From assembly GCA_035489435.1 (NCBI GenBank), contig DATHKG010000046.1: DNA of 64,000 bases, one strand, 5' to 3'. Positions 35,940 to 45,254 of this stretch are shown piece after piece (positions within the stretch are counted from its first letter, which is position 1; each line of letters begins with the position of its first letter). A program made the position numbers and the translations under genes. The notes below the pieces were generated by a model. The model saw only the letters and a list, made by a program, of their open reading frames with translations. It was not told where the DNA came from and did no database searches. Origin of the DNA: DATHKG01 sp035489435. Lineage in GTDB: Bacteria > Bacteroidota > Bacteroidia > Chitinophagales > Chitinophagaceae.

Positions 35940-38516
35940 TTAAACCGAATTTCTTCCGGCATTGATGATACCGAATGAACAACGGATAATCAGTTTTTCA
36001 TAACTCTCACGCAGCGGTGTGGTCCTGAACTTTTCTTCGTGCTCCCTGATGCGACCGACAGCATATTGTTGAATAGTGGTCAGCGGAAGTACTATCCTTT
36101 CACGCACCTGGATAGACAGTTGCTCAACGGGATAATCAGACATCAGTTCCGATTTTCCGGAAAGCATAAATATATATTTTTTTGTCAGTTCATATTCTTC
36201 GTAGATACGGTTCCATATTTCGCCGTATTGTTTATGCGATGAAAGGTATTCTGTTAACGGGAAATAACACTTTTTCATAGACATCTCGCAGTTGTCAAGC
36301 AGGGTTTTGAAAAACAACGAATCATGATATAGCTTTTTAAGTTCCGTCATCTTCCCGATTTTTTCAAGCTGCTGCAAAGCAGATCCAACCCCATAGTAGC
36401 CCGTAACATTCTGTTTAAGCTGGCTCCAGGCGCCAACATAAGGGATGGCTCTCAGGTCCTTCAGGTCAAGCTTGTTAGAAGCACCGCGTTTTGTGGGCCG
36501 GCTTCCGATATTGGTTTGACCATAAAATTTGATTGGACTTATATTGGATAAATAGTCCAGGAAATCAGGATGATTTTTCAAGGCAGTATAGGCCTTAAAA
36601 CTTTCGCCTGCCAGCTCTTCGAGAAGATCGTGTTCATCATCGCGCAGGGTTATGTTTCGCGTAGAAAAAAGATCATTACTGATACCCGCATGTATCAGTT
36701 GTTCCAGGTTATATTGAGCCGAATCAGTCGTGCCAAAATTTGAACTGACTGTTTGTCCCTGGATAGTCAGTTGGATTTCTTCATTGGAAATATTTTTTCC
36801 CATTGAAGCATAGAACTTATGAGTTTTACCACCACCTCTTGCCGGCGGACCTCCGCGGCCATCAAAAAACACCACATCTATACCATGTTCCCGGGAAATT
36901 TTTGTGAGTTCTTCCTTGGCTTCATAAATACTCCAGTTTGCCATCAGGTAACCACCATCTTTTGTTCCGTCCGAAAATCCAACCATTATGGTTTGCTTCA
37001 TGTTACGGTCCTTAAGATGCGCCCTGTAAGTTTCATTTTCATAAAGGGTATTCATAATACCTGCCGCTTGCCGCAGATCCTCTACTGTTTCGAACAATGG
37101 AACTATATCGATAGTTAAGGATTCCTTCTGCCAGCCGGATAACAGGAAAAGCGCATATACTTCAATTACATTCAAAGCAGTATTGCACTGGCTTATTACA
37201 TAGCGGTGGCAACCCTCAGTACCATTGTATTCCTGGATTTCTTTTACCGCTGCTACAGTAAGCAAAGTATCTTTTATAATGTCTTCGTACAAATCAGGAT
37301 TTGCCCTGCCATTGACTGCTGTTAGTATGTTGATTTTTTCAGCTGCTGTTTTATCGGCATAATCTTTCGGAAGAATATTTTCTTTTTCTGCAATCTCTTC
37401 AAACACCTTGTTATGTACAGAACTTTCCTGTCTTATGTCCAGTGAGGCAAAATGTAAACCGAAAACATGGACCTTGCTGATCAGATTGTCTACCAAGTGT
37501 TGGAACAAACTGTTATGTTGATGGATCACAATATTTCTTATTTCATATAGCGCGTCGAGAATTCCTTTTTTTGTAAGATTAGTGCGATGCCCCGGAATAA
37601 ATATATTACTATACAATTGTTTTTCCAGGTCAGCGAGTATTGTATCAACTCCTTTGAAAGTAAGTCTGCGCTTAAGTCTGCGTACATCGAGGTAATAACA
37701 TTTGATAATACTTTCCCTTAATGAATCTGCAACTTTTAAGGTTGTATCTACCCTCACGTTAGGGTTGCCATCGCGATCACCGCCCGGCCAGAAGCCCATT
37801 ACGATGATAGGGTTGTCTGGTGGGATAGCATTGGGAAACTGGTTATTAATAAATGAAATTATCTTGCCCGCTGCGTTATAAAAGATATTTTCAAGATACC
37901 AGATCAGGCTTACAGCCTCATCAAAAGGAGTAGGTTTCTGCTTGTTGAAAAAGGGGGTTTTACCAAGCTGCTGCAGGTACATATTGATCAGGCTCGCATT
38001 GTTCTCTGCCAGTCCTTTTGCAAGATCATTGATGATTCCGAGTACAGAACCTGGGTAAAACTGAGTAGGATGAGCAGTCAACACTATACGTATTGAAAAG
38101 TCTTTTAATTTCTCTGCAAATTGTTCCTCCTTTCCCGTCTGGAAAATTTCAGACTCAAGGTGTTTCAGCGTACCAACACCACTCATATCATTTACCTCTT
38201 TGAACGCTGCATCTTCCAAAGCATCAAATAATACTACCTGTCTCTCTACATACTGGATGAACCTGAACAACAGGTCAATCTTATCTTTTTCGTTGGTAAA
38301 TGATGTATACTTCTGAAAAAACTCTTCCACAATTGCCGTAGGACTCATTTTCTTTTTGTAGGAGTCCTCACAAAAATTGAGGAACAGTGATAACATGATG
38401 CCTGTTCTCTCAATCCGGTGAAAAGGCAGGGAAGTAAACAGGCTGTTATACAATTGAAATTTAATGCCGACATGATTCTTAAATTGCTGCAATCCTCTTG
38501 ATGACTGGTGATCCAT
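35940..38516 (-). CDS. ppc: Phosphoenolpyruvate carboxylase
   Basis: Adds bicarbonate to PEP giving oxaloacetate, the precursor of aspartate. 858 residues. Marks: VLTAHPTQ with catalytic His149, GFWPGGDRDGNPNV, LDIRQES, GFSDGTKDGGYLMANW and FFDGRGGPPARGGG with the key Arg/Gly loop. The C-terminus (IINAGRNSV) lacks the plant-type QNTG ending, as expected for this bacterial branch. It is divergent from the threonine operon, so oxaloacetate supply and its main amino-acid sink sit back to back. Confidence 0.95.
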   Translation of the reverse strand: MDHQSSRGLQQFKNHVGIKFQLYNSLFTSLPFHRIERTGIMLSLFLNFCEDSYKKKMSPTAIVEEFFQKYTSFTNEKDKIDLLFRFIQYVERQVVLFDALEDAAFKEVNDMSGVGTLKHLESEIFQTGKEEQFAEKLKDFSIRIVLTAHPTQFYPGSVLGIINDLAKGLAENNASLINMYLQQLGKTPFFNKQKPTPFDEAVSLIWYLENIFYNAAGKIISFINNQFPNAIPPDNPIIVMGFWPGGDRDGNPNVRVDTTLKVADSLRESIIKCYYLDVRRLKRRLTFKGVDTILADLEKQLYSNIFIPGHRTNLTKKGILDALYEIRNIVIHQHNSLFQHLVDNLISKVHVFGLHFASLDIRQESSVHNKVFEEIAEKENILPKDYADKTAAEKINILTAVNGRANPDLYEDIIKDTLLTVAAVKEIQEYNGTEGCHRYVISQCNTALNVIEVYALFLLSGWQKESLTIDIVPLFETVEDLRQAAGIMNTLYENETYRAHLKDRNMKQTIMVGFSDGTKDGGYLMANWSIYEAKEELTKISREHGIDVVFFDGRGGPPARGGGKTHKFYASMGKNISNEEIQLTIQGQTVSSNFGTTDSAQYNLEQLIHAGISNDLFSTRNITLRDDEHDLLEELAGESFKAYTALKNHPDFLDYLSNISPIKFYGQTNIGSRPTKRGASNKLDLKDLRAIPYVGAWSQLKQNVTGYYGVGSALQQLEKIGKMTELKKLYHDSLFFKTLLDNCEMSMKKCYFPLTEYLSSHKQYGEIWNRIYEEYELTKKYIFMLSGKSELMSDYPVEQLSIQVRERIVLPLTTIQQYAVGRIREHEEKFRTTPLRESYEKLIIRCSFGIINAGRNSV

Positions 38517-38659
38517 GATTTTTATTTAACGATAAGTACTTTTCTGCCGCAGCATAGGGGTATGAAATGCCCAGGTAAAGTTTGTAATTCAATGGCAAAT
38601 GCCAATGTAAACTTACGACACACAAAGGAAACAGAAAACTAACGCTTGTTATTTCGGAA

Positions 38660-38778
38660 AGGCGCATTATCTTCGGCGCCTAATCATGACGAGCCAGACA
38701 TCTCATATTACTTCTTTCACAGGCGCTACAGGTGTAGCATCTTCCATTATTATTACAATTACAACCCGTTAAGGGTTG
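38660..38778 (+). promoter_or_regulatory. Candidate thr leader RNA structures
   Basis: Two alternative pairings surround the thr leader frame: AGGCGC (38660-38665) with GCGCCT (38676-38681), or GCGCCT with a second AGGCGC at 38721-38726 inside the frame. A perfect hairpin CAACCC/GGGTTG (38762-38767 and 38773-38778) spans the leader stop codon. There is no U-tract after it, so the output (termination, Rho access or translation) is unclear. Confidence 0.5.
38686..38772 (+). CDS. thr operon leader peptide (Thr/Ile-rich)
   Basis: 28 codons plus TAA. Eight Thr and five Ile codons, ending SSIIITITTR, directly upstream of thrA (94 bp). In E. coli the thr leader is likewise Thr/Ile-rich and senses both amino acids, since threonine feeds isoleucine. 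The composition is far from random and the position is right, so I read it as an attenuation leader. Unlike the ilv leader, no intrinsic terminator with a T-run is seen between it and thrA. Confidence 0.72.
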   Translation: MTSQTSHITSFTGATGVASSIIITITTR

Positions 38779-38865
38779 CATATCTTCATATCATCCAATG
38801 GGCCCCTGGCTGTTCTCTGATCCAATCAACTTTCATTCCCTTCAACTTAATACAAAATTACCCAT

Positions 38866-41370
38866 ATGCAGGTTCTTAAATTTGGCGGTACTTCAGTAGC
38901 CAATGCGGAAAATATTAATAAGGTTACCGCTATTGTTAAGCAATTAATTTCAGAACAAACCATCCTGGATCAATCCCGGTCCGAAAAAGCAATAATAGAA
39001 GAAAATCCAGTAACCGGTAAATGTATTGTGGTTCTTTCGGCTTTTGGTGGCATTACAGATATACTGATAGGAGCTGGTAAAGCTGCTGCTGCAGGAGATG
39101 AAACTTATAAAGACAAGTTGGTTGCAGTGGAACAAAGGCACCTGGAGGCTGTTAAAGCCCTGCTCCCGGTTGATAAGCAGAGCGGGGTTCTGAGCCTGGT
39201 TAAAACAATGTGCAATGAGCTGGAAGATATCTGTAACGGGGTATACCTGCTGGGCGAACTTTCGGCACGTACATTGGATCGGGTAGTAAGTTATGGTGAA
39301 CTCATTTCCTCCCGTATCGTTGCTGCGAAACTTACAGCATTGGGTATCAGCAATGAATGGAAAGACTCACGTGAACTGATCCAGACCAACTCTTCTTTTG
39401 GTTTTGCTGCAGTAGACTTCCCCGCAACTGATAATAAAGTCAAGACATATCTGCAGGTAACGAATGCAGCAGTAATTGTGGCACCCGGGTTCATTGCTTC
39501 GGACAGTCACGGTGCAACAACCACGCTTGGACGGGGAGGTTCTGACTATACAGCGGCCATTCTTGCAGCGGCTGCAGATGCAGAGAAATTAGAAATCTGG
39601 ACTGATGTCTCAGGTATGATGACAGCTGATCCGCGCATAGTGCTTAACGCCAGGGTTATCAGCGAGATTTCTTACCAGGAAGCAATGGAACTTTCCCACT
39701 TCGGCGCGAAAGTCATATATCCGCCAACCATTCAACCGGTGATGGCAAAGAGCATACCTGTCTGGATAAAAAATACATTTATTCCCTCAGATATGGGCAC
39801 CCTGATTGAAACTTCAGCAAATACCAATGGCAAGAATATCCGTGGCATCTCCAGTGTTAACAATGTAGCATTGCTGAGCCTCGAAGGAAGCGGGATGGTT
39901 GGCATCCCCGGATTTTCGAAGCGTTTATTCGAAGCTTTGGCAAATGAACAGATCAATGTTATCCTGATCACCCAAAGTTCATCTGAGCATTCCATCTGCG
40001 TAGCCATTGATGAGGTGAATGCAGTAAAAGCCAAGCTGGCTGTTGACAAGGCTTTCAGCTTTGAGATAGATACCCGTAAAGTGGAGCCGCTGGTCTTGGA
40101 ACTGGGACTTTCCATTGTTGCACTTGTGGGAGATAATATGAAAAGTCACCCAGGCATCAGTGGTAAAATGTTCAGTGCTATGGGTAGGAACGGCGTAAAC
40201 GTTCGCGCTATAGCACAGGGTTCATCCGAGCGGAATATTTCTGCCGTTATCGCGGTGGCTGATGTGAAAAAGACCATCAATGTACTTCATGAAGACTTCT
40301 TCGAAACAACTTATAAACAATTAAACTTATTTATAGCGGGTGTAGGAAATGTTGGCAGCCGCTTTCTTGCACAGCTTAAGCAGCAACAAGCTTATCTGCA
40401 ACAACATCTTCGGCTACAGGTACGCGTTATAGGACTGGCTAACAGCCGTAAAATGGTTTTTAATGATGAGGGGATTCCTTTAGGTGCCTGGAAAGAAGCC
40501 CTGGATAATGGGCAAACCATGCAACTTGATAATTTCATCAATATTATTCATTCTAAAAACCTGAGAAATTCTGTTTTTGCGGATGTGACTGCCAATGATT
40601 TGCTGGCGACAAAATATGATCTGTTATTACAAAAAAGCATATCAGTTGTGGCTTGTAATAAGGTAGCCTGTTCATCATCTTACGAATATTACCGTAAACT
40701 CAAGGATCTTGCAAGTGATTTCAATGCACATTTTTTGTTTGAGACAAATGTGGGTGCCGGCTTACCAGTGATAGGCACATTGAATGATTTATTAAGAAGT
40801 GGTGATACAGTAAATCGCATTGAAGCAGTATTGAGTGGAACCCTGAATTTTGTTTTCAATCATTATAATGGCGAAAGATCTTTTGCGGAAGTGGTAAAAC
40901 AGGCGCAGGATGAAGGGTATACCGAACCTGATCCAAGACTGGACCTGGGTGGTACCGACGTCATGCGTAAAATCATGATCCTGGCCCGTGAAACCGGCGA
41001 AAGGCTGGAAATGACAGATATTGCCAATAATTCTTTTATGCCTGAATCCTGTATGAAGGGTGATGTAGATAATTTTTACAAAGAAATGGCAAAACATGAG
41101 GCACATTTCAAAGCTTTGTACACCGAGGCCGCAGCTGCTGGAAAAAAACTGAAATTTGTTGCCAGCTATGAAGATGGAAAAGCTGCTGTAGGGTTACAAC
41201 ATATAGACCCGCAGCATGATCTTTATCATTTATATGGCAAAGACAATGTCGTACTGTTTTATACAAACAGGTACGTTGATCAGCCTCTGGTAGTAAAGGG
41301 TGCGGGAGCTGGTGCTGAAGTAACTGCTTCAGGAGTATTTGCTGATATTATCCGTGCTGCGAGAACCTGA
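38866..41370 (+). CDS. thrA: Bifunctional aspartokinase / homoserine dehydrogenase I
   Basis: 834 residues. The N-terminal aspartokinase starts MQVLKFGGTSVANAENI, with the catalytic TTLGRGGSDYTAAILA and EIWTDVSGMMTADPR. Two ACT repeats follow (GSGMVGIPGFSKRLFEALA, and MKSHPGISGKMFSAMGRNGV). The homoserine dehydrogenase begins near residue 485 with the NAD(P) loop IAGVGNVGSRF and carries GAGLPVIGTLNDL and GGTDVMRKIMILARE. It performs steps 1 and 3 of the aspartate pathway and is expected to be inhibited by threonine. A separate hom gene lies in the nearby met operon. Confidence 0.96.
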   Translation: MQVLKFGGTSVANAENINKVTAIVKQLISEQTILDQSRSEKAIIEENPVTGKCIVVLSAFGGITDILIGAGKAAAAGDETYKDKLVAVEQRHLEAVKALLPVDKQSGVLSLVKTMCNELEDICNGVYLLGELSARTLDRVVSYGELISSRIVAAKLTALGISNEWKDSRELIQTNSSFGFAAVDFPATDNKVKTYLQVTNAAVIVAPGFIASDSHGATTTLGRGGSDYTAAILAAAADAEKLEIWTDVSGMMTADPRIVLNARVISEISYQEAMELSHFGAKVIYPPTIQPVMAKSIPVWIKNTFIPSDMGTLIETSANTNGKNIRGISSVNNVALLSLEGSGMVGIPGFSKRLFEALANEQINVILITQSSSEHSICVAIDEVNAVKAKLAVDKAFSFEIDTRKVEPLVLELGLSIVALVGDNMKSHPGISGKMFSAMGRNGVNVRAIAQGSSERNISAVIAVADVKKTINVLHEDFFETTYKQLNLFIAGVGNVGSRFLAQLKQQQAYLQQHLRLQVRVIGLANSRKMVFNDEGIPLGAWKEALDNGQTMQLDNFINIIHSKNLRNSVFADVTANDLLATKYDLLLQKSISVVACNKVACSSSYEYYRKLKDLASDFNAHFLFETNVGAGLPVIGTLNDLLRSGDTVNRIEAVLSGTLNFVFNHYNGERSFAEVVKQAQDEGYTEPDPRLDLGGTDVMRKIMILARETGERLEMTDIANNSFMPESCMKGDVDNFYKEMAKHEAHFKALYTEAAAAGKKLKFVASYEDGKAAVGLQHIDPQHDLYHLYGKDNVVLFYTNRYVDQPLVVKGAGAGAEVTASGVFADIIRAART

Positions 41371-41392
41371 TCTATGTGTTATGCAAAAGATA

Positions 41393-41538
41393 CCGGAGCA
41401 ATTATGCTCTATACAAAATATTCAGGAGCAAATATGCTGAATACAAATGGTGATAAAGGTGCTGAATGATAGTGTCGGTCAAATGAAAAAACATGGATGG
41501 ACAAAAGCCAACAAACATGGATGGACAACAGGCAACAA
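41393..41538. repeat. Two tandem duplications in the thrA-thrB spacer
   Basis: One pair: CCGGAGCAATTATGCT (41393) and CAGGAGCAAATATGCT (41423), period 30. A second pair: ACATGGATGGACAAAAGCCA (about 41490) and ACATGGATGGACAACAGGCA (about 41514), period about 24. Together they fill most of the 184-bp spacer. Confidence 0.8.
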
Positions 41539-41554
41539 AAATAAAAATGAACGG

Positions 41555-42475
41555 ATGAAATATGTAAAGGTCGCGGCACCGGCAACTATAGCTAACCTGG
41601 TTTGTGGATTCGATATACTTGGCCTTGCCCTGGAAGAACCAAGCGACATCATGGAATGTTCTCTGAATGATGAGGGTATAATCAGGATCAAACACAATGA
41701 TGAATATAACCTGCCGGTTGAGCCAACAAAAAATGTTTCCGGTGTAGCATTGCTTGCTCTTATGCATGAATGTACCGATAAACCTGGTTTTGATCTCACC
41801 ATAACAAAAAACATCAAACCTGGCAGTGGACTGGGTTCTAGTGCAGCCAGTTCGGCAGGGGCAGTGGTGGCGGCGAATCATCTGCTGGGTAACCGTTTTT
41901 CAAATGAGGACCTGGTTCGGTTCGCTATGCATGGAGAAAAGCTGGCATCAGGAGTAAAGCACGCGGATAATATAACACCATGTATTTATGGTGGAGTTAC
42001 ATTGGTCCGTTCCATTTTTCCGCTTGATATCATCCCGCTTGCTTCACCAAAATTATATGTAACTGTTGTACATCCTCAGATCGAAGTGAAGACTTCCGAT
42101 GCAAGGCAAATTTTGCGTAAGGAAGTGTTGTTGAAAAACGCAATAAGACAATGGGGTAATATTGCCGGCCTTGTTGCTGGCTTTATGAAAAATGATTTCG
42201 ATCTTATTGGCCGGTCATTGGAGGATGTGATCATTGAGCCGGTCAGAAGTATTCTTATACCCGGTTTCGACGAAGTTAAAAAAACATGTAAGGAAGCCGG
42301 TGCTTTGGGCGGAGGAATTTCGGGTTCGGGTCCATCTATCTTTATGCTTAGTGTTGAAAAAGATACTGCTGAAACTGTCGAAAAAATAATGTCAGGAATT
42401 TATCAGCGGATTGGTATCGATTACAAAACCTATGTTACTACTATTAACTGCTCGGGGGTAAAAATCGTTACTTAG
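41555..42475 (+). CDS. thrB: Homoserine kinase
   Basis: Phosphorylates homoserine. 306 residues from ATG at 41555. The open frame runs 36 codons further up, but that part is translated tandem repeat (KHGWTKANKHGWTTGNK) and not family sequence. GHMP-kinase marks: VKVAAPATIANLVCGFD at the N-terminus, the ATP loop PGSGLGSSAASS (89-100) and the C-terminal ALGGGISGSGPSIF. Middle gene of thrABC. Confidence 0.95.
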   Translation: MKYVKVAAPATIANLVCGFDILGLALEEPSDIMECSLNDEGIIRIKHNDEYNLPVEPTKNVSGVALLALMHECTDKPGFDLTITKNIKPGSGLGSSAASSAGAVVAANHLLGNRFSNEDLVRFAMHGEKLASGVKHADNITPCIYGGVTLVRSIFPLDIIPLASPKLYVTVVHPQIEVKTSDARQILRKEVLLKNAIRQWGNIAGLVAGFMKNDFDLIGRSLEDVIIEPVRSILIPGFDEVKKTCKEAGALGGGISGSGPSIFMLSVEKDTAETVEKIMSGIYQRIGIDYKTYVTTINCSGVKIVT

Positions 42476-42622
42476 GAGCCCGCGGATAAAAAATTATTGA
42501 TTAAGAGCCCGGGAGTAAAAATTATTAAAAGTCATTGCTAAAGAACCAGGGAATAAAAGATTATTTCTCAAAAAATTTGGAAGTAATATTCATTTCTTAA
42601 ACCCTGGGGCAAAAACATTTCT
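42473..42622. repeat. Five diverged tandem copies after thrB, about 29 bp
   Basis: Units start at 42473 (the thrB stop codon), 42502, 42539, 42568 and 42597; the first two share AGAGCCCG..G.GTAAAAATTATT-type sequence and the later ones decay from it. Spacing is 29, 37, 29 and 29 bp. Confidence 0.75.
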
Positions 42623-42649
42623 TAAAAAAGTTATAAGTTAATTTCAGTC

Positions 42650-43957
42650 ATGTTATATTATAGTACAGGAAAAATTGCGCCGCATGTAGATTTCAGGGAA
42701 GCGACTATCAACGGACAGGCTCCCGACAAAGGTTTATATTTTCCTGAATCGATACCTGTGCTCTCGCCGGAGTTACTGAATAGTTTTTCAGGAATGTCTA
42801 GATCGGCCATTGCTTTTGAAGTAATGAAACCATATGTGGGAGATGCAATTCCTGCTGATATTCTTAAGTCTATCGCGGCTGAAACTGTTGACTTCGAATT
42901 TCCATTAGTTAAGGTAGCTGAGAACATTTTTTCCCTCGAATTATTTCATGGACCAACGTTGGCGTTTAAGGATGTTGGAGCAAGGTTTATGAGTCGTTGC
43001 CTTGGTTATTTTGCAAAAACATTGAATAAGAAAATCACCGTCCTGGTAGCTACTTCCGGGGATACCGGTGGAGCTGTTGCAGCAGGTTTTGCGGGTGTGG
43101 AAGGAGTAAACGTAGTGATACTTTATCCGTCAGGCAAAGTGAGTAAGGTCCAGGAACTGCAATTGACAACCTGGGGTGGAAATATTACAGCCCTGGAAGT
43201 GGATGGTAATTTTGATGATTGCCAGCAAATGGTGAAACACGCTTTCGCTGATGATTCAATAACAAACAACCTCTTTTTAACTTCTGCTAATTCAATTAAC
43301 GTAGCGAGATGGCTACCGCAGCAATTATATTATTTCTTTGCATTGCAACAATGGAAAGCTAAACAACCACCTGTCATCTCTGTGCCATCCGGCAACTTTG
43401 GTAATATCTGCGCCGGCCTGCTCGCAAACAAATCAGGCTTACCCGTAGGTCATTTTGTTGCCGCATGTAACGCGAATGACGCGGTGCCGAATTATTTCAA
43501 CACGCAGGAGTATCATCCCAAAAAAGCGGTTGCAACTATCAGCAATGCGATGGATGTTGGTAATCCAAGCAACTTTGTGCGAATACTGGAGATGTTTAAT
43601 AAAGATTTCCAGGAGCTGTCATCCAAGGTAACTGCATATAGCATTTCTGATGAGGAAACAACTGAAACCATAAGACAGGTTTACCTGGAAAAAGATTACC
43701 TGCTCGATCCACATGGAGCAGTTGCTTACCTGGCTTTACAAAAATATCTTTCAACGAATACCTCTTCTGAATCCGGGCAAAAAGGTATAATCCTTGAAAC
43801 AGCCCATCCTGTAAAATTTTATGATGTGGTTGAGCCGATCATCAACGAGACAATCGATCTGCCACCTGCGATCAAAGCAATTTCGGGAAAACAAAAGTCA
43901 TCCATTCAAATGGATAACGATTACGGTAAATTTCATAGCTATCTGCTAAGTCTTTGA
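42650..43957 (+). CDS. thrC: Threonine synthase
   Basis: PLP enzyme that turns phosphohomoserine into threonine. 435 residues. Marks: the N-terminal YYSTGKIAPHVDFREA and GLYFPE (monomeric fungal/bacterial type), PLP lysine Lys107 in GPTLAFKDVGARF, the SGDTGGAVAAGF loop, and SVPSGNFGNICAG. Last gene of thrABC. Its 3' end is duplicated downstream: GTCTTTGACAA at 43950 and 43973. Confidence 0.96.
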   Translation: MLYYSTGKIAPHVDFREATINGQAPDKGLYFPESIPVLSPELLNSFSGMSRSAIAFEVMKPYVGDAIPADILKSIAAETVDFEFPLVKVAENIFSLELFHGPTLAFKDVGARFMSRCLGYFAKTLNKKITVLVATSGDTGGAVAAGFAGVEGVNVVILYPSGKVSKVQELQLTTWGGNITALEVDGNFDDCQQMVKHAFADDSITNNLFLTSANSINVARWLPQQLYYFFALQQWKAKQPPVISVPSGNFGNICAGLLANKSGLPVGHFVAACNANDAVPNYFNTQEYHPKKAVATISNAMDVGNPSNFVRILEMFNKDFQELSSKVTAYSISDEETTETIRQVYLEKDYLLDPHGAVAYLALQKYLSTNTSSESGQKGIILETAHPVKFYDVVEPIINETIDLPPAIKAISGKQKSSIQMDNDYGKFHSYLLSL

Positions 43958-44078
43958 CAATAAAAATATCCGGTCTTTGACAAGAATACTATTAAGAGGG
44001 TATAGGGCGTAAATAAAATAGGGGGTTACTTTGAGGTACAGGAAGTTTTTTCCATTTTTACTCCCTAAACTTTATTTA

Positions 44079-45032
44079 ATGACTCGTATTTTCGGCATAT
44101 GCCTGTTGTTCCTGGTCTCCATAAATGTAAGGGCAGGAAACAATGGTGATTCAACTGAGCTACAAGCCGCAATGTGGCAAAAATATGTTGACTCGGTAAA
44201 AACAGCATTGCGTTGGCAGCACGGTACGGTTGAACTCGCCGGTGGCGTTGCAAAATTGAATGTTCCTCAAAAGTTTAAATTTTTGAATTCCGAACAATCA
44301 AAGTTCGTGGTAGAAGAACTATGGGGCAATCTTCCCCAGGAAGGAATTCTTGGTACCTTATTTCCTGCTGATACAGATCCCTTTACTGAAGGCTCTTATG
44401 TATTCATCATTTCATATGATTCCATGGGTTATGTAAAGGATGATGACGCAGAGAAAATAGACTATGCTGATATTCTGAAGGGAATGAAGGAAGACCAGGT
44501 TGAAGCCAATAAACAACGCCAGGCAGCAGGAGCATCGACAATAGAAATTATTGGATGGGCAGCTATACCGTATTATGATAAAACCAATAAGACGCTGCAC
44601 TGGGCAAAAAATCTGAAAGTGGAAGGTGCCGAAGAAAATACGCTCAATTATACGGTAATGGTTCTTGGTAGAAATGGTATCCTTCATATGAATGCTGTAT
44701 CAACCATGAGTGAGCTTGCTACTGTTAAAGCAAGTATTCCGGAAGTGTTAAAGATCCCTTCCTTTACTGATGGAAATGCCTATAAGGATTTTGATCCAAA
44801 GGCAGATAAGATCGCAGCCTGGACCATTGGCGGCCTGGTTGCTGGTAAGGTGCTCGCAAAGGCAGGACTTTTTGTCTTTTTACTAAAGTTTTGGAAATTG
44901 CTCCTGATCGGTATAGTTGCTATCGGGGCCTTCATCAAAAAGTTTGTGATGGGCAAAAAGAAGGAAGATGAACCATGGCCTGTTGACCAGGCAGCGGTAA
45001 CAGCTCCTGTGAAAGAAGAGACTGAAAGTTAA
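44079..45032 (+). CDS. DUF2167-family membrane protein
   Basis: 317 residues from ATG at 44079 (a TTG at 44031 is in frame but a signal peptide starts at the ATG: MTRIFGICLLFLVSINVRAG). A large extracytoplasmic region follows (WQHGTVELAGGVAKLNVPQKFKFL, GYVKDDDAEKIDYADILKGM, IIGWAAIPYYDKTNKTLHWAK), then one or two membrane segments (VFLLKFWKLLLIGIVAIGAF) and a charged tail. This pattern matches DUF2167; the function is unknown. It follows thrC after about 120 bp. Confidence 0.8.
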   Translation: MTRIFGICLLFLVSINVRAGNNGDSTELQAAMWQKYVDSVKTALRWQHGTVELAGGVAKLNVPQKFKFLNSEQSKFVVEELWGNLPQEGILGTLFPADTDPFTEGSYVFIISYDSMGYVKDDDAEKIDYADILKGMKEDQVEANKQRQAAGASTIEIIGWAAIPYYDKTNKTLHWAKNLKVEGAEENTLNYTVMVLGRNGILHMNAVSTMSELATVKASIPEVLKIPSFTDGNAYKDFDPKADKIAAWTIGGLVAGKVLAKAGLFVFLLKFWKLLLIGIVAIGAFIKKFVMGKKKEDEPWPVDQAAVTAPVKEETES

Positions 45033-45060
45033 ACACATACTTCGGACGGTTAAATAAAAA

Positions 45061-45089
45061 AAGGGTGCACGTATTCGTACACCCTTTTT
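45061..45089 (+). terminator. Bidirectional-looking terminator after the DUF2167 gene
   Basis: Stem AAGGGTGCACG/CGTACACCCTT (one mismatch) with a TATT loop, A-rich on the left and T-rich on the right. It sits between convergent genes and can serve both strands. Confidence 0.82.
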
Positions 45090-45148
45090 CAATATTATTC
45101 GTGTAATAATACCAGGTTAAATAAACCTGTCATCAATAACAATTCTGA

Positions 45149-45202
45149 GTAACTATTATAATTAACTATCCTGATTAACTATTCTGATTAACTATATCGA
45201 AT
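45149..45202. repeat. Short tandem repeat downstream of hom
   Basis: Several copies of (CTG)ATTAACTAT follow one another with a period of about 13 bp between the terminator and the hom stop codon. Confidence 0.6.
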
Positions 45203-45254
45203 GTCTGAGTTATATAACTACTGAAGAAGTCTGTTGACTATCTTACCTCTACAT

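Noticed and set aside
38646..38879. 77-codon plus-strand frame before thrA
   Set aside because: It uses another frame from the Thr/Ile leader, is rich in Tyr/His without likeness to a family, and overlaps the thrA start.
41447..41554. Longer N-terminus for thrB
   Set aside because: The extra residues are translated tandem repeat, and homoserine kinases begin at the KVAAPAT region.
41402..41881. 159-codon minus-strand frame over the thrA-thrB junction
   Set aside because: It is a shadow of thrB and of the tandem repeats; codon pattern and homology support the plus strand.
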